Below, piece after piece: positions 57,477 to 57,641 of a stretch of DNA of 57,641 bases (within the stretch, counting starts at the first letter, position 1; each line of letters starts with the position of its first letter). The stretch lies in NCBI GenBank assembly GCA_002929135.1, contig PESC01000016.1:1-57641 (forward strand), read 5' to 3'. The position numbers and the translations under genes are program-made. Below the pieces are notes generated by a model. The model had not been told where the DNA came from and searched no databases. It saw nothing but the letters and a program-made list of their open reading frames with translations. The stretch comes from Methylomonas sp. (lineage in GTDB: Bacteria; Pseudomonadota; Gammaproteobacteria; Methylococcales; Methylomonadaceae).

Positions 57477-57641
57477 GTAACTATTCAGCGTTACGAGCAT
57501 GTCAACGATGTATGTGCTGAGGAATCGCTATCGCGATGTTGTTTTAAGTCGGGTCTCGGCCCGACAGCCGAGATACTTTCTTTTGCGCCGCCAAAAGAAA
57601 GTATCCAAAGAAAAGGCGGCCCGGATGCCGCTGTTATCTTG
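57477..57641. repeat. Composite repeat: IS66-like end plus two hairpins
   Basis: GTAACTATTCAGCG (57477-57490) equals the reversed end at 26119-26132 and resembles the MITE ends at 52841 and 52929. Then GTCGGG-TCTCGG-CCCGAC (57548-57565) and the perfect 14-bp stem GATACTTTCTTTTG (57572-57585) / its complement (57592-57605) form hairpins of a type common in gammaproteobacteria. The element runs off the window edge; the hairpins could terminate the upstream gene. Confidence 0.8.

Overview
The window is chromosomal DNA of a gammaproteobacterium. Gene order supports this: ftsH-glmM-tpiA-secG-tRNA-Leu(GAG), rpoE-rseA-rseB-degP divergent from nadB, and leuC-leuD-asd-fimV. Exosortase-type C-terminal sorting tails, many REP-like repeats, a molybdate transporter with ModE, and a copper-peptide-like precursor would fit an environmental methylotroph or methanotroph (Methylococcales or a relative). 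That placement is inference; no marker gene in the window proves it.

Layout. 1-9.4 kb: a transposase tail, two small conserved genes, a DUF1640-like gene damaged at its start, hrpA, a rhomboid protease, a small membrane protein, modE, then yhbY divergent from rlmE. 9.5-14.2 kb: ftsH, glmM, tpiA, secG and tRNA-Leu(GAG), followed by a truncated integrase that marks a lost integrative element. 14.7-20 kb: an overlapping rlmD-L,D-transpeptidase-truA operon, a secreted metalloprotease with a membrane/sorting tail, and a cold-shock domain fused to a membrane helix. 20-25.4 kb: a 1709-residue kinase/ATPase/histidine-kinase signalling protein and dodecin. 25.6-31.1 kb: a glycine-zipper protein, a LeuA-like synthase, an SQR-like flavoprotein, a fructosamine-kinase-like protein and a transposase relic. 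31.2-33.7 kb: modABC. 34.2-41.4 kb: a repetitive surface protein with a sorting tail, a heptad-repeat coiled-coil protein, an alpha/beta hydrolase, a spermidine-synthase-like protein and ygiQ. 41.6-46.9 kb: the envelope-stress locus degP-rseB-rseA-rpoE, divergent from nadB. 47-53.6 kb: fimV, asd, leuD, leuC and adk. 54-57.6 kb: a small secreted protein, a DHH phosphoesterase next to APS kinase (cysC), a DUF2845 protein, peptide deformylase and an EGKCG-motif precursor.

Functional links. RpoE, RseA, RseB and the Do-type protease form a periplasmic stress circuit. ModE and ModABC, 23 kb apart, control and perform molybdate uptake. LeuC, LeuD and perhaps the LeuA-like protein serve leucine synthesis, but leuB is absent from its usual place. 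CysC and the adjacent DHH protein could make PAPS and remove its by-product pAp.

The least ordinary DNA is at repeat scale: an 89-bp MITE with perfect 17-bp ends and an 8-bp target duplication just upstream of leuC; a related REP hairpin translated in frame inside YgiQ; a 24-bp hairpin ending on the rlmE start codon; symmetrical GTTACTGCA sites in front of the integrase remnant; and an apparently orphan precursor of a copper-binding modified peptide at the right edge.
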